This document shows positions 38,147-49,808 of a stretch of DNA of 64,000 nucleotides, in pieces (the stretch's first letter is position 1; every line of letters begins with the position of its first letter). The notes beneath the pieces are model-generated. The model was not told the DNA's origin and did not search any database. It saw nothing but the letters and a program-made list of their open reading frames with translations. The stretch covers positions 12,104,001-12,168,000 of the forward strand of contig NW_024466218.1 of the NCBI RefSeq assembly GCF_017591425.1, given 5' to 3'. The DNA is from Ochotona curzoniae. Its lineage: Eukaryota > Chordata > Mammalia > Lagomorpha > Ochotonidae. The position numbers were made by a program, and so were the translations under genes.

Positions 38147-38435
38147 GGAAAGTCAGATATACAGAGAGGAAGATCTTCCGTCCAGTGATTCACTCCCCAA
38201 GTAACTGCAATGGCCGGTGCTGCGCTGATCCAAAGCCAGGAGCTAGGAACTTCTTCCACGTCTCCCACGTGAGTGCAGGGTCCCAACGCTTTGGGCCGTC
38301 CTGGACTGCTTTCCTAGGCCATAAGCAGGGGGCTGGATGGGAGGTGGAGCCGCCGGGATTAGAAGCAGTGTCCATATGGTATCCCAGCGCATTTAAGGGG
38401 ATGTCTTTAGCAGCTAGGCCACTGCACTGGGCCCA
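38147..38435 (-). mobile_element. C-type SINE, body and head (split copy)
   Basis: GGAAAGTCAGATATACAGAG, GAGGAAGATCTTCCGTCCAG, through GGCTGGATGGGAGGTGGAG to CACTGCACTGGGCCC complete the SINE begun at 36236. It was split after it had inserted. Confidence 0.93.
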
Positions 38436-38805
38436 GTCTTTCTGATTTTTACTTGCAGAGTGTAGTAGCAGTTCTAATACTTATGTCTTACAATTTTGAG
38501 GTTTGTATTTGTCAGTCACTTAATTAGCAAACAGTTTGAGCCAGGTGTGTTCTGGTTCTGCCAATTTTGCCTATGATCTGTTGTGTGGCTGCATCAGACT
38601 TGCATGGTTTGGCTTCTCTAGCTCCATCATTGTATTGGGTCAAGGCCCTATATCCATGTGACTTCAGTAACTGCTATCTCCAAAAATCAGCTAGATTTAT
38701 TACCAAGAGTCTTAGGACTCTCAGCGTAGGAAAGTGGAAGCTTCCATGTTTCTATACAGATTAGATCAGAACTGGTAAAGTGTCTTAAAGTGAATTGACT
38801 ACATC

Positions 38806-38915
38806 GTGGCACAGTGAGTGAAGTCACCCTGCATTGCCAGCATCCCATAAACAAAGGGAGTAGGAGAGAGAGGGAGAAGTGGGCCAAGCTAAAGCCAACT
38901 CTCTACACCAGCTCC
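38806..38915 (+). mobile_element. SINE head fragment, possibly rearranged
   Basis: GTGGCACAGTGAGTGAAGTC, ACCCTGCATTGCCAGCATCC is a + strand old SINE head. It is followed by GGGAGTAGGAG and then CTCTACACCAGCTCC, which resembles a SINE in reverse. The arrangement may be an inversion or a coincidence. Confidence 0.5.
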
Positions 38916-39109
38916 GATAAATTATTTAAAAGAGAGAAAATAAAATGAATAACTTGGTCAGACCAGATACAAGGAGCAGAACAAACCAGTACTGGAATGA
39001 CCCAGATCCAAGGGTCAGGAGACATGGTGGGCTGGAAGCCATAAACATTGCAGAGGACTACAAATGCCATCTCATGATCATTTTCATTTGATTTTATCAC
39101 ATAGGTACT

Positions 39110-39620
39110 GGAATTGAACATCTTTCCATTGGTGTAGTTATTTTCTTTTCCTGTTAAATGCCTTTTCAAGTTTCTTCTTTTTTTTTCTTAGGAGTAGTAT
39201 GTATTATTTATTTGTAGACATTCTTTTTATACTATGAAACCTTTGTTGCTTATGTATGTTTTCAACATCGCTAACCAGTTATATCTTAGTGGTATTTTTA
39301 ATAAGTGAAAATTAGTAATTATAGTTAAATTTATCTATCTTTTACACCTTGTACTATTGTGGTCTTTGTCCCTTGCAAAGACTAAAATATTCCTGTACAT
39401 TTCTTTTTAGTTCTGTCTTTTATATATAAGTTTTAATTTGCTGGGAGTCGAGACTTGGTGTGAGACAGTGGTCCAATTCCTTTTTTTATTTGTTTGCTAT
39501 TTTACTCTATCTTTATACTTCTGGCTTAGCTCCACTATTTCTTGAATGTTTGATGTCCCATTTTCCTGAACTTCTTTTCATGTTTTCCTGGATCACGTCT
39601 ACACAATAGTTCCAGAAAAA
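39110..39620 (-). mobile_element. Old L1M fragment, antisense
   Basis: TATTTGTAGACATTCTTTTT, AACCTTTGTTGCTTATGTATG, TTTAATTTGCTGGGAGTCG and GACAGTGGTCCAATTCC follow the complement of the L1M 3' ORF2 region. Decayed. Confidence 0.65.
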
Positions 39621-40799
39621 AAAAAACCTACTTATAAGGAGGTCAGCATGTAATTGAATATTTCTATAATATAATTAAACAGATGTAATCCTTCTGTAGA
39701 AGATAGCACTTAATCTCAGGGAAAGATTGTTTCTGGTAGAATGAACAGCAAATATCCCTACCAACTAGAAGAAACAGGCAGTTAGAAATACAGTAATAAT
39801 AATAACTTGAGCAAGAAACTCATGATTTAAAAGGGAATAAAGTAGAAGTGATCTGGAGTAGTTGAATGTTAGAACAATAGGAAATTGCTTTGGGTTCCAT
39901 CTCAACACAGTCTTTAAGTATGTGATTTAGTGACCGTAGGTGGATATCTTTACTCTGAATCTAATCACATTCCTTTTTCTGTGATGATAAATATTTACAT
40001 ACATTTTTAGATTTTCTGTTGTCAGGAGAAATCTGTAAGAACAGAAGAATCAGTCTCTGAAAAGGATACAGATGCAAAAAATCTTGATATGAAGGAAATG
40101 GTTAAGAATTGAAAGTTGACTAGTGAAGGGGATTTGTAGAGATGGAAGAGGTGTTGTCAGCTGATTTTTGTAATTCACATAGTGGAGATTAAAGAAGTAT
40201 TGTCTTCAGTATAGGATCAAGTAGATATCACAGCTATTCAGAATTTGAAAGTCAAAGTAAAGATAAACCCATCACTAAGAGCAACTTTAATGGACATAGT
40301 GTAAGTGAGCTATATAATATCTTTGGAAGGTATACACTGGATATTGCTTATTAAGTAAGTATGTAATTGGAGAAATAGAGGTCTAAACATTTAGAAATAG
40401 CATTAGAAATAGAGTCTGAAATGGAAAAAAGAGTGGGATCGGGAGTAAGAGACAAAGATATTTTGTTTTTTATTTCCTGCAAGTTCTGTGCATTTTATTT
40501 TTCAAATAATACAGAATAAAAAAGAAAGCTGAAGCTACAATTCTGTGATAAAAGAATTAAATGTGGCAAATTGAGAAATATCAAAGTTACACAGTTGGAA
40601 TATCCTTATTAAAAATATATGAATCTATTTATAAACTATATATCAAGAATATACATGTTATATATAGTTTAAATGAATTTACTTCATTTAAGTTGTAAAA
40701 TTAATATAATGCTATAGATACATTCATTCATGTGACAAATGTTTGAGTGAAATAAATCTCCCATTATTATTCTTGAACCCTGTCTCTGCTGTGCATTTT
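39621..40799. other. Unassigned intronic sequence
   Basis: AT-rich. A partial palindrome of TATATATAGTTTA-type sequence occurs near 40630-40680. No recognised element. Confidence 0.35.
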
Positions 40800-41119
40800 T
40801 AAGTTTTATTTATTATTTTAAAGGCAGAGTGACAGACAAGGAGAGAACCAGAAACAGATCTTCCATCAAGTGGTTTACCTCCCATTTGGCCTCAATAACC
40901 TAGTCTGAGTCAGGTCGAAGCCAGGGCCAGGAATTCCATCCTGTTCTCTTCCGTGGATGGCAGGGGCCTAAGTACTCGAACCATCCTATTCTCCTTTCCC
41001 AGGTACCTTAGCAGGGAGCTAGATCTGAAGCACCATCAGGAGGACTCCAATTGGACTTTGATATGCGATGCCAGTGTTAAACCCCATTGCTTAACCTGCT
41101 GTGCCACATGCTGGCCCTG
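40800..41119 (-). mobile_element. Old C-type SINE, antisense
   Basis: In reverse: AGTTTTATTTATTATTTTAA, GAGAACCAGAAACAGATC, GTCAGGTCGAAGCCAGGG, CTTAGCAGGGAGCTAGATC, ending TGTGCCACATGCTGGCCC. It is of the oldest SINE subfamily here. Confidence 0.88.
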
Positions 41120-42065
41120 GGGAATTTTGTATGGCTCATCATCTCAGACATGTTTTTCCAAGATATCCCCTCCCTAGGTGATCCTGATGTGCACCCATGG
41201 TGAGAATCATTCATCTTTTCTAGCAGTATTTACCAAAGGGAAACCTAGGAAATGAATTTCATGTCACTGATTAGCAGCTGAATAAAAAGGTGGACTTCTA
41301 GCATCCTTAAACCTACAGGTTTTTTTCCTTATACTAAACATAAATTGCCATCTTTCCTTAAAACCAAGACCATATTTGCTGATAGAAATATAGTATTATG
41401 TGTATTGCAGTAATACTTTAATAACCCAAATCAGGAAACTGCTTATGTGTGTTGTCAAGTGATTATGGTTGAATCAACTGTATTATATTCAAGCAATGGA
41501 ATTAAATACCACAATGACAGCAAACTAAACATACAGACAGGCATATAGATGCATAGCACAAATGTAAAGGTGAATAAAATTCACTCCTCAAAAGTGAAAA
41601 AATGTACTGTAGTTTTGAAAAACCACGATCTTGTAACTTCTGCTGTTGCATATGGTTTCCAGTCTACGATGCTTTCCTAACTTTGCTTAATTTAGCTCAC
41701 ACATCTTTCTTTCAAAATGTAAGCTTATCTTTGAAAGCTTCTTTTCTAAAAGAATTTACCTTAAAGAAACAGTCAACTCTCCCTTTTCATCTCACACCTA
41801 TCTTCAATTTTAATAAGCCCAGTGCTTTCAGTTCCTGAGCTAATACGCATAAGGCTACTTCTAAGTTAGTATTCTGCTTGTTGATGCTGAGTTTCCAGTT
41901 TGTTCACCTACTTCTAACATCAGAAGGCTTGTTGGTATTTTCTTTTCCAGCTATTTGTACCTGCACTCCAGTACCTTTTTATTTCCCTTTCCTGTTATTC
42001 CTTCACTATAAAATTCAAAGACTCTACTAAAGTGGTTTTGTTGCAAATAAGCATTTCTTTACTTT
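41120..42065. other. Unassigned intronic sequence
   Basis: No recognised repeat. The frame at 41602-41838 has no family resemblance and lies in CT-rich noncoding sequence. Confidence 0.35.
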
Positions 42066-42391
42066 CTTTAAAAAAATTATTTACTTATTATTTTCATTGG
42101 AAAGGCAGATTTACAGAGGGAGGAAGAGACAGAAAGATCTTCCATCTGCTGGTTCACTCTCCTAATGGTTGCAATGGTTGGCACTGGGCTAATCCAAAGC
42201 CAAGCACCTCTGCCAAGTCTCCCATGTGAGTGCAGGGTCCCAAGGACTCAGGCCATCCTCTGCTGTTTTCCCAAGCTGTAAGTAAGGGGCTGGATGGGAA
42301 GTGGAGCAGCCAGGACATGAAGCAGTGCCCATATGGGATCCTGACACTGGCAGGCAGAGGAATAGCCAGTTGAGCCATTGCACAGGGACCC
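42066..42391 (-). mobile_element. C-type SINE, antisense
   Basis: In reverse from AAAAATTATTTACTTATTAT, TTGGAAAGGCAGATTTACAG through GGGCTGGATGGGAAGTGGAG to TGAGCCATTGCACAGGGACC. The 131-residue frame here is the SINE complement. Confidence 0.93.
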
Positions 42392-42477
42392 TGCAAATAA
42401 ATATTTTCATATATAATCACTACTATCACAGCAGTGAGGCAACAAAATGAAGACTGCTCTTGATGGCACAAGCACAG

Positions 42478-42640
42478 TACTTCAAAAAGTTCATTGAAAA
42501 TAAAGTTAAAAGGACAACTGATTTTGGTGCAAATGTTTTTGATATACATACATACAAAGAATCTTCAAAAAGATTCTGCACAGGGTATATTATAAAAAAG
42601 ATGTGCGTGAATTTCAAAATTTTTACAGCAAAATGAGCAC
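42478..42640 (+). mobile_element. Inverted-repeat (MITE-like) element, second copy
   Basis: TACTTCAAAAAGTTCATTGA, AAATAAAGTTAAAAGGACAAC, TTTTGGTGCAAATG parallels the left end of the 4626 element. The right part GAATTTCAAAATTTTTACAG is a diverged counterpart. Confidence 0.6.
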
Positions 42641-42999
42641 ATTTTTTAAATAGAAATTTCCATAGATTTAAAACAACACATTCATATATGATGAAACTGT
42701 TTTATTAATATTGCCTTTTTCACACTTGAAGCAGGGAAACTATTCCTTGTTTCTATTCAGAAGATTGGACCCAGCAAAGCTTTAGATAAATGCACCTTGC
42801 TCATTTCTTCTTTTTCGGCAGTAGTGATTTTCAATGAAATTAAATTTACATTTTTCTGGTTTCCCTTGTGGAATTCAAAAGTAAAGGTAAAGTATCCCTG
42901 AAAGCAGAATAACTTCCCGATCGTGTGGGAAAAAAGTTGGGTGAAAAATTACTGTTACTTGTTGGTCACATCTTTGTGCCATTTACTTTAGAAACATTG

Positions 43000-43135
43000 A
43001 CTTGTTAATCTTCAAAACATTATAATTAGTAATTATTGTCTCCTTTTAACAAATGATGAGTAACTTGCTAATCCTTTTCCCAGGGTTACAGCATTGGTGT
43101 AAAACACAGATGAAACTTGTGTGTTATCCTACAGT
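43000..43135 (-). mobile_element. Possible MIR fragment, antisense
   Basis: TTATTGTCTCCTTTTAACAA, TGATGAGTAACTTGC, CCCAGGGTTACAGC is like the complement of the MIR core. Decayed. Confidence 0.45.
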
Positions 43136-43198
43136 CCATTTTTTCCCACTTTCTGTTTGATTAGACTCTTTTTAGTAACAACGGTGACAACAACCAGA

Positions 43199-43406
43199 GC
43201 TGACCCTTTTATAACACGTACTACACATAAGCTACTACTTTAAGCCATGTGTGTTTGTGTGTATACAGAGAGAAAGATTTAATTCTCCCTTTAATAACAG
43301 TAGCCATCATTATTATCCTCTTTTATGGAGGTCAGAGAGATTAAACAATTTGGTCCTAAGTCAATTACTTACAGCTCTAATGAGTAGAGCCAGAATTCTA
43401 ACATAG
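43199..43406 (-). mobile_element. MIR SINE, antisense
   Basis: ATTATTATCCTCTTTTATGG, AGGTCAGAGAGATTAAACAA, TTGGTCCTAAGTC and GTAGAGCCAGAATTCTAACA are the complement of MIR, with its 3' portion upstream. Confidence 0.75.
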
Positions 43407-45556
43407 TTGTTTGTTATTGCAGTAGATGAGACTGTTTATATTCATATTTATTTCAGTTCATTACTAGGTTTGTATTAAAGAACTGTATTAAAGTTTTGTA
43501 TTAAAGGATTTCTTTGTATTAAAGGATTGCTTTAATATAATATAAATAAATATATGAGTTTCTTTTTCTTTAAGACTCTTAGAGGGTAATCTGAAAATTA
43601 AACATATTACCAGAACTTAAAGCTCTTTCATTAGTAGACCAACCCTTGCCAGGAAGAAGTGAATAAATGTAAGTTAGGGAAGAAGATGACAACAAATGTA
43701 GATGAGGAAAACTAGCATTTTCTCTGAAGTGTCACCTTGCTTTTTTTTTTTTTTTGCCAGACTCTGTTGTTTCTAGTTCCAAGACAGATAATACGTGTTT
43801 CATCCATTCAACTGTATCAGAGGCTAGTGTCAGCCTGCATAGTGTTGGCAGAATTTCAGGAGACTATTTCCTGTGTCTGGAGTCAAATGTTTGCATCTGC
43901 TGAAATACTCCCTGTATCTATTGTGGACATGCACAATGGTTTTACATTTCTGTCTATGTCTTTGACCCTCAGACAGTGTTCAAATGTATGGAAGTAACTC
44001 TGAGCTTCCTGGTTGATACTTTGACTTTCCAGGTTTGAATTCCTTATGTTGCTGTGTGTTACCTTTTCTTCTCTTATTTATCTGCACCCCCCACCTGCTG
44101 GCCAGTTACTTTAGAAGGCATAATAGTAGAGACTCCTCCAGGAAATATTTTCAGTTCCTATCTATAAAGGGTATGACCCATTGGCACTCTGACTTCATTA
44201 GTTCAAACCCTTTTTCATTCTCATTATTGATTGGACACTCAGGATTTCTGGGGGAATATATTTAATTTTTGTTTCTGTTCATTGTTTATTCACTTTTTGA
44301 TTTGGTTTATGTAGTGTAGCTGGCTTCTAGGATTTCACAAAATAGCTCAGGAGTATAAACTTACTACATGTTTCAAATTATCCACAGCTCCATAAAGATT
44401 ACATTTAAAATTGATTCTGAGTTTGTAGTAAGTCATATTAAGCATTTTCTTATTAGTACTAAAAGTTTTCAGCAATTTCAAATACTCTATATTCTCTGAG
44501 CTCTATAAATTCGTAACTTTTCTTTTCAGTGGCATTCAGGTGAAAAAGCTTAAAACTGTCTTTATTCTACAATCAGGCATATCAAGCACATGACAGAGTA
44601 CCTGCCACAAAGTGAGTATTCAGCAGATTGTAGCTAGGGAGCATGCAGTTTTTATTATTATTTATAACAAAACTCAAAGGGTAAATGCCTAAGTAATAGG
44701 AAAATTATCCAAAGCTTAGATGTATTTACATATTGTTTACCTCATTTAAGATTTCTCTGTTGCTAGGAGTTTTAAAATACAGCACCTGCACTCTTCTTCC
44801 ACCGAGTTCCCTTTTTCCGTTCTAAATATTACCTTCCATCTGGAATGCCATCTAATCCTGAGGAAAGGACACACATCCAGAACAACAAGATGTCAGGATG
44901 CTTTGAATAAACATGTCCTTTTCTCTTGGCTGCCTAGAGGTGGAACCTCAAACTGTTTAATCTGGAAATTTGTATTTGCAATTTACTAATAAAGCAAAAC
45001 CAGCTAGCAAAACATCATACATTTGTTGAGCTGCTACTCAGCAAATACCTTCTAGCTGATACTGTTTGCAACCATAAGAGATAGACATTAGTTACTTGAA
45101 GTTGGCATCATTTATGCTTCCTTTAGTATCAATATAATATTGTCTACATCACAATTATACAATTTTGGTACCTGTAGTTCTTTAGATCATAGCATTTAGA
45201 ATGTTCTTAGGAGTTCAATGATAATATAAATGAAAGAGGATCCAGATTGATTCGAAGAAAGAATTGACCAGTTTCTTAAAAGTAATGATAGCAATAAAAC
45301 CATTCAAATAAGTGAAGACACAAAGACCTTTTGCTATATAAAGATTTTTTTTTTTTTTTGCTGTATAAAGATAATTTGAAGTGTAGCATAAAGAAGAACT
45401 TCCTTTCCTATGGAGATGAGGAAAGCTCACTAAAGCTAACCTCTTCTGTTTAGAACTGAAAATTCTGGGTCAGGTACCACATCAGCTATGTAAGAAAACA
45501 ATATCAGGTAGATGATAGGCACTGGTAGGGAGTCAGAATTTAGAGGGTGCATAATG
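43407..45556. other. Largely unassigned intronic sequence
   Basis: A possible MIR 3' scrap lies at 44565-44660 (CAGAGTACCTGCCACAAAGT). T runs occur at 43740 and 45344. A tandem motif TTTGTATTAAAG is repeated three to four times at 43468-43530. No exon seen. Confidence 0.4.
43468..43530. repeat. Short tandem repeat of a TGTATTAAAG-type motif
   Basis: TTTGTATTAAAGAACTG, TATTAAAGTTTTG, TATTAAAGGATT, TTTGTATTAAAGGATTG: four imperfect copies of 13-20 bp. Confidence 0.7.
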
Positions 45557-45840
45557 CAGGTGTTTGGGGCAATGATTAAGACTCTTCTTGTGATGCCTGC
45601 ATCCCATTTCAGACTACATAGGTTCAAGTCTTGGCTCTGCTGTCCAATTCAGCTTCCTAGTAATGCACAGCCTGAGAGGCACCATATGATGGGTCCCTGC
45701 CACCCATGGGGCAAACCTGGATTGAGTTCAGCAGTCCTGGCTTCAGCCTGACTCAGCCCCAGCCATGGCAGGTATTTAGGAAGCAAACCAGCAGATGAGA
45801 AATCTACCAATCCGTGTCTCTCAAATTAATTAATCAAAAT
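45557..45840 (+). mobile_element. Old C-type SINE
   Basis: CAGGTGTTTGGGGCAATGAT, TAAGACTCTTCTTGTGATGC, CAGCTTCCTAGTAATGCACA, CTGGATTGAGTTCAGCAG, GAAGCAAACCAGCAGATGAG. Full-length oldest subfamily. Confidence 0.88.
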
Positions 45841-47088
45841 GTTCTGTTAAAAGCTCAATGAGGGACCAAAAAAAACTTGGAGGGGCAGCTTTTATGGAAG
45901 TGAATTCCTGGTTTTATGATTATAATTATGTTTGTTCTCCATTTCCCAGTGTTGCCACTATAGCAGATCCAATTGTCAAACTAAAGCAGCAGGGATTTCC
46001 TAACTTTCTTATAGGAGGAACCAGGAAAAACTCATTTTCAGATCGCAGCTGAGAAAGAGTTGTGATCTGAACCTAACTTTCCTGATTTCCAGCTAAAGCA
46101 GCAACAGTAAAAATATTATGTAAAACATTATAGCCATTCATAGCACCCAATCTATGTAATGTAACATTTCAAATGTTCAGGATATACTTCAAAAGCATGC
46201 TACCTACCAAAAAGAAAATTTTATAATCAGTTATCAAGGGGAAATACATTCAATAAATGTCAGCTCTGACTTCCCTTGAATTTAAAACTACCAAGTAAGG
46301 ACTCTTAAGTCTGCTCCTATAGCATAAAAGTAAACACAGCAGAAGTTAGTCGGTGTAGGTTTTCTAGAGAGAAACATAAATTATGAGAAAGAGCGAACTA
46401 GTAATTTTGGAACTGGAAAACACCAAAACACCATATTTAAAATGGAAAAATTCACTGAGTCGTTCATCAGTACTGGAGTGACTAGGGAAAGAGTTAGCAA
46501 ACTTATAAATAAATCAGTCAAAATTATCTATTTCTATGAACAGACAGGAACAGAAGAGGAGAGGAGAAAATGGAAAAAGAACAGAACTTTAAAGACCTTT
46601 GGTATAACAGCAGATAATCTAGCTTTTCTATCACTGGATTCCCAAGAGAGAAAATACATATAAATACCCAGAAAAAGATAACCAGTTCTCAGGAGAAGAG
46701 GCAATCTGCAAAATGATCTTTTGAAAAGTCCTTTCCTAAGACACACATGATGACAGATTTAAAAAACAAACAAACGAACAAAAACCTTGGGAATATTTGC
46801 AATTTTATGCTGAAGATTTTCAGCTTAAAGAACAGAACAAAGTATCCTGATAATAAAATATTGAAATGCCATCTCTGGTAGGGAATGCTACTTGCCCACC
46901 TGAATATCTACTTGCCAACCTAATGTGCGTCTTTCCTTCTTAGTTGAATCCAGTCCCATTGCATGTATCAGTGGCTCTAGCTAAAACCTACAGTTACTCA
47001 ACTTCCTTTGCAGAGGGGGTGACACTGGGATACAATGCAGGCCAATAAAATAGAAGTTGTTTTTTGAATCGTTAAGAAGACAGGGAGC
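45841..47088. other. Unassigned intronic sequence
   Basis: No confident element. The stretch 46870-47070 (GACACTGGGATACAATGCAG, GCCAATAAAATAGAAGTTG) may be an ancient DNA-transposon remnant. Confidence 0.35.
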
Positions 47089-47121
47089 ATCGCTTCTCAG
47101 CCTTTTGGCTAAGATCAAGTG
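47089..47121 (+). pseudogene. U2 snRNA 5'-end fragment, tailless retro-insert
   Basis: ATCGCTTCTCAGCCTTTTGG followed by CTAAGATCAAGTG is nucleotides 1-33 of U2 snRNA with one G-to-A change. It is flanked by a perfect 16-bp direct repeat AAGAAGACAGGGAGCA (47074-47089 and 47122-47137). No poly(A), no U2 3' body. The low divergence suggests it is younger than the copy at 975. Confidence 0.9.
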
Positions 47122-47160
47122 AAGAAGACAGGGAGCAAATGGAAGGTGGTAGCAGAGCAA

Positions 47161-47186
47161 GTTTTTTTGTTTGTTTGTTTGTTTGG
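47161..47186. repeat. (GTTT)n simple repeat
   Basis: TTTTTTTGTTTGTTTGTTTG followed by another GTTTG unit. Confidence 0.85.
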
Positions 47187-47846
47187 TCTTCTACTCATGC
47201 TCTTTTCTTTGTGACACTCAATTCTCATTTCCAGGGTAAACTTGACACCTCTTTGAATTGTCACATTTTTTGGTTGTTACAACAGGAAGTTGTTGTTAGA
47301 ATCTAACAACTAGAGGCCAGCAATTTTGTTAAACTTCTTATAGTATGTAGGACAGTCCCCAGAACAAATATCTGGTATAAATGTCAGTAAGCCACATTGA
47401 ATGACCCTTCTCTTTTCTAAGGTTGCAAGTCATTGCAGTGAGGTGAAAGGTAGTGAGGCTTGTCTTGAGGTGAAAAATTGGAGGAACTACTTTGTGGTGA
47501 CATTGCAGAGCTGCTAAAAGAGCCCAAAAATATATTCTCTGGACATTTTATTATAAGAAACAGAAAAGACATTGAATTGTTTAAGCCCAGTTGGTTTCTC
47601 TTCCCTTACATTGCTCCGATTATTTGTGTGAAAACTGATAGTCACAAGAGTAGGGCAGCCAATAAGTCATCATGAAGAGGCCTAATGGGCTGGAAAGAAT
47701 AAAGAAAACTTACCATAACACATCCAAAGAGATCTTTTATGGAAAGTATACTTGCAGGCTACAGGAGTATAAATTCAGGAGAAAAAAAAATAAAAATTTC
47801 TGGATATAGTCATAAATTATAAGAAAGATTGAAGATATTTCTCTTT
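47187..47846. other. Unassigned intronic sequence
   Basis: No recognised repeat or exon. Confidence 0.35.
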
Positions 47847-48173
47847 TTTTAAGATTTATTCATTTTTTTAATTGTGAAGGCCAATTTACAGAGAGAAGGA
47901 CAGACAGAGAAAGATTTTCTCTGCTGGTTCACTCCCTGAGTGGCTGCAATGGCAAGAGCTGAGCAGATCCAAAGCCAGGAGCTTGGATCTTCTTCTGGGT
48001 CTCCCATGTGAATGCAAGGTCCTAAACACTTGGTTCATCTCTGCTGCTTTTCTACAAATGCAAGCAGGGAGCTGGATGGGAAGTAGAACAACCAGGAAAT
48101 GAACCAGCACCCATGTGGAATCCTGACACTTACAAGGTGAGGATTTAGCCACAGAGCCATTGCACTAGGCACC
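47847..48173 (-). mobile_element. C-type SINE, antisense
   Basis: In reverse: AAGATTTATTCATTTTTTTA, CAATTTACAGAGAGAAGG, GGGAGCTGGATGGGAAGTAG, ending GCCATTGCACTAGGCACC. Diverged full-length copy. Confidence 0.92.
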
Positions 48174-48296
48174 AAAGATTGCAGATATCTTAAAAGGAGT
48201 TGATAGCATTATGTTAATTCCTTTTGCAGTGAAACATTTTTCTTTCTATAATATAATATATCTCATCTGCTGCTAAACTTTGGGCATCTGGAGTAC

Positions 48297-48636
48297 CTGC
48301 ATTGTGGCATAGCAGGTAAAACCACTACCAGCAGCACCGGCATCCCATATGGATGTCAGTTTGTGCCTCGGATGCTCTACTTCTGATTCAGCTCCCTGCC
48401 AATGGCTTGGGAAAAGCAACAGAAGATGACCCAAGTGTTTGGATCCCTGACATCCACGTGGGAGACCTAAAAGAAACTTCTAGTTCTTAGCTTTGGCTTG
48501 ACCTGGGTTATATATTCAAGCTATCTTGGGAGTGAAGCAGCAGATGAAGATCTTTCTCTCTCTTTCTCTCTCTGTCTCTGTTTATACATGTATGTGTAAC
48601 TCTGGCTTTCAAATAAATAAGTCTTTTTTTTTTAAG
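48297..48636 (+). mobile_element. Old-to-intermediate C-type SINE
   Basis: CTGCATTGTGGCATAGCAGG, CACCGGCATCCCATATGG, GAAAAGCAACAGAAGATGAC, CCACGTGGGAGACC, then a CT-rich 3' region and TTCAAATAAATAAGTC plus a T run. Its 3' CT repeat (TCTCTCTCTTTCTCTCTC) is expanded. Confidence 0.92.
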
Positions 48637-49584
48637 TTGGGCCACTGAAACTTCCATTAGCTCTTCAGTTAGCTTGAGTGACCTAGTTACATTAGCCTTC
48701 ATTGCCTGTAGTTGCAGATCCAGGAAAAGGAAAACAGTGAAGCTAAGTAGTGTGTTCTTCATAGCAGAATGAGAAGGAATGTTGATTGGGCTCTTTGAGC
48801 TCCTTTTTTGATTGTGGGAGCAATATCAAAGCTAAAACACTGCATGTAGCATCTAGCCTTGAAACTCTAACAAAACGGTATTATCACACTAAGATCTTTA
48901 AGAGACTAGAAGAATATATAGAAATAATTGACAAAAACAAAAGGTGTAAGTTTAACACAGAGAAATTTCCCTAACCATGAAATTACCTCTAGCTCCCAAG
49001 AAAGTAGTATTTCTTTGCTATAACTTTGCTTTTTCAGCTGTCACAGACAAAGCTATAATCACATAAATTATAGATATCCTAAAGGTAACCATTTGTGGGA
49101 TTCAGGAAGCTTAGCACACTTGTAAATTTCTACCTGTGACAGCTTGAGTTTCACTGCAGAAATTTAGAGGCTAGAAAACACTCCACATCTCCTAACCTGA
49201 ATCTTGTATTTCAGACTTTGGAATTTAAAGTTAGGAAAATAAGCAGATTTTATTCTAACAGACTTCATTAGTTAAGGAAAGAGTAAATACACACTTACAC
49301 AGTTCACTCATTTCTTAAACTGACACTCTTGATTTCCTCTTGAACTCACAAGTATCACATCCACTTAGCATAACTAAATGGTCCTCCCATTCTTCCTGTT
49401 TCTGAAGAAAGATGGAGCCATAATTTGCTTTCTTTTTTTCATATCCCAGATCCAATCCATCACCAAATCCAGTTCATTCTTCTTTGTAAATATACCCTAG
49501 CTCTTACCATTTCTTACCTTATTTACTCTTCTTATCTTTATTCAGTTCAGGTTAAGAAATATTTGCAAATTTTAGGGGAAAACA
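48637..49584. other. Unassigned intronic sequence
   Basis: No recognised repeat or exon. The frame at 48786-48974 has no splice context. Confidence 0.35.
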
Positions 49585-49808
49585 CATCCTCCGCCAGTGA
49601 TATCAGCATCCTATATGGATGCCAATTCTAGTCACAGCTGCCCCAGACCTGAGGAAATTACTGACTCCTGGCTCTAATCAGGTCAGCTCTGGCTGTTGCA
49701 GCAGCATTTTGGGGAGTGACCCAGTGGATGGAAGATCTCTCTCTCTCTCCCCTTCTGTTTCTCTTCTCTCTGTAACTCTTTCATATAAAAATAAATAAAT
49801 AAAAAAAA
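49585..49808 (+). mobile_element. C-type SINE with internal deletion
   Basis: GATATCAGCATCCTATATGG, ATGCCAATTCTAGTCACAG, then a jump to CTGACTCCTGGCTC, GGAGTGACCCAGTGGATGG and tail AAAAATAAATAAATAAAAA. About 100 bp of the body are missing. Confidence 0.85.
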
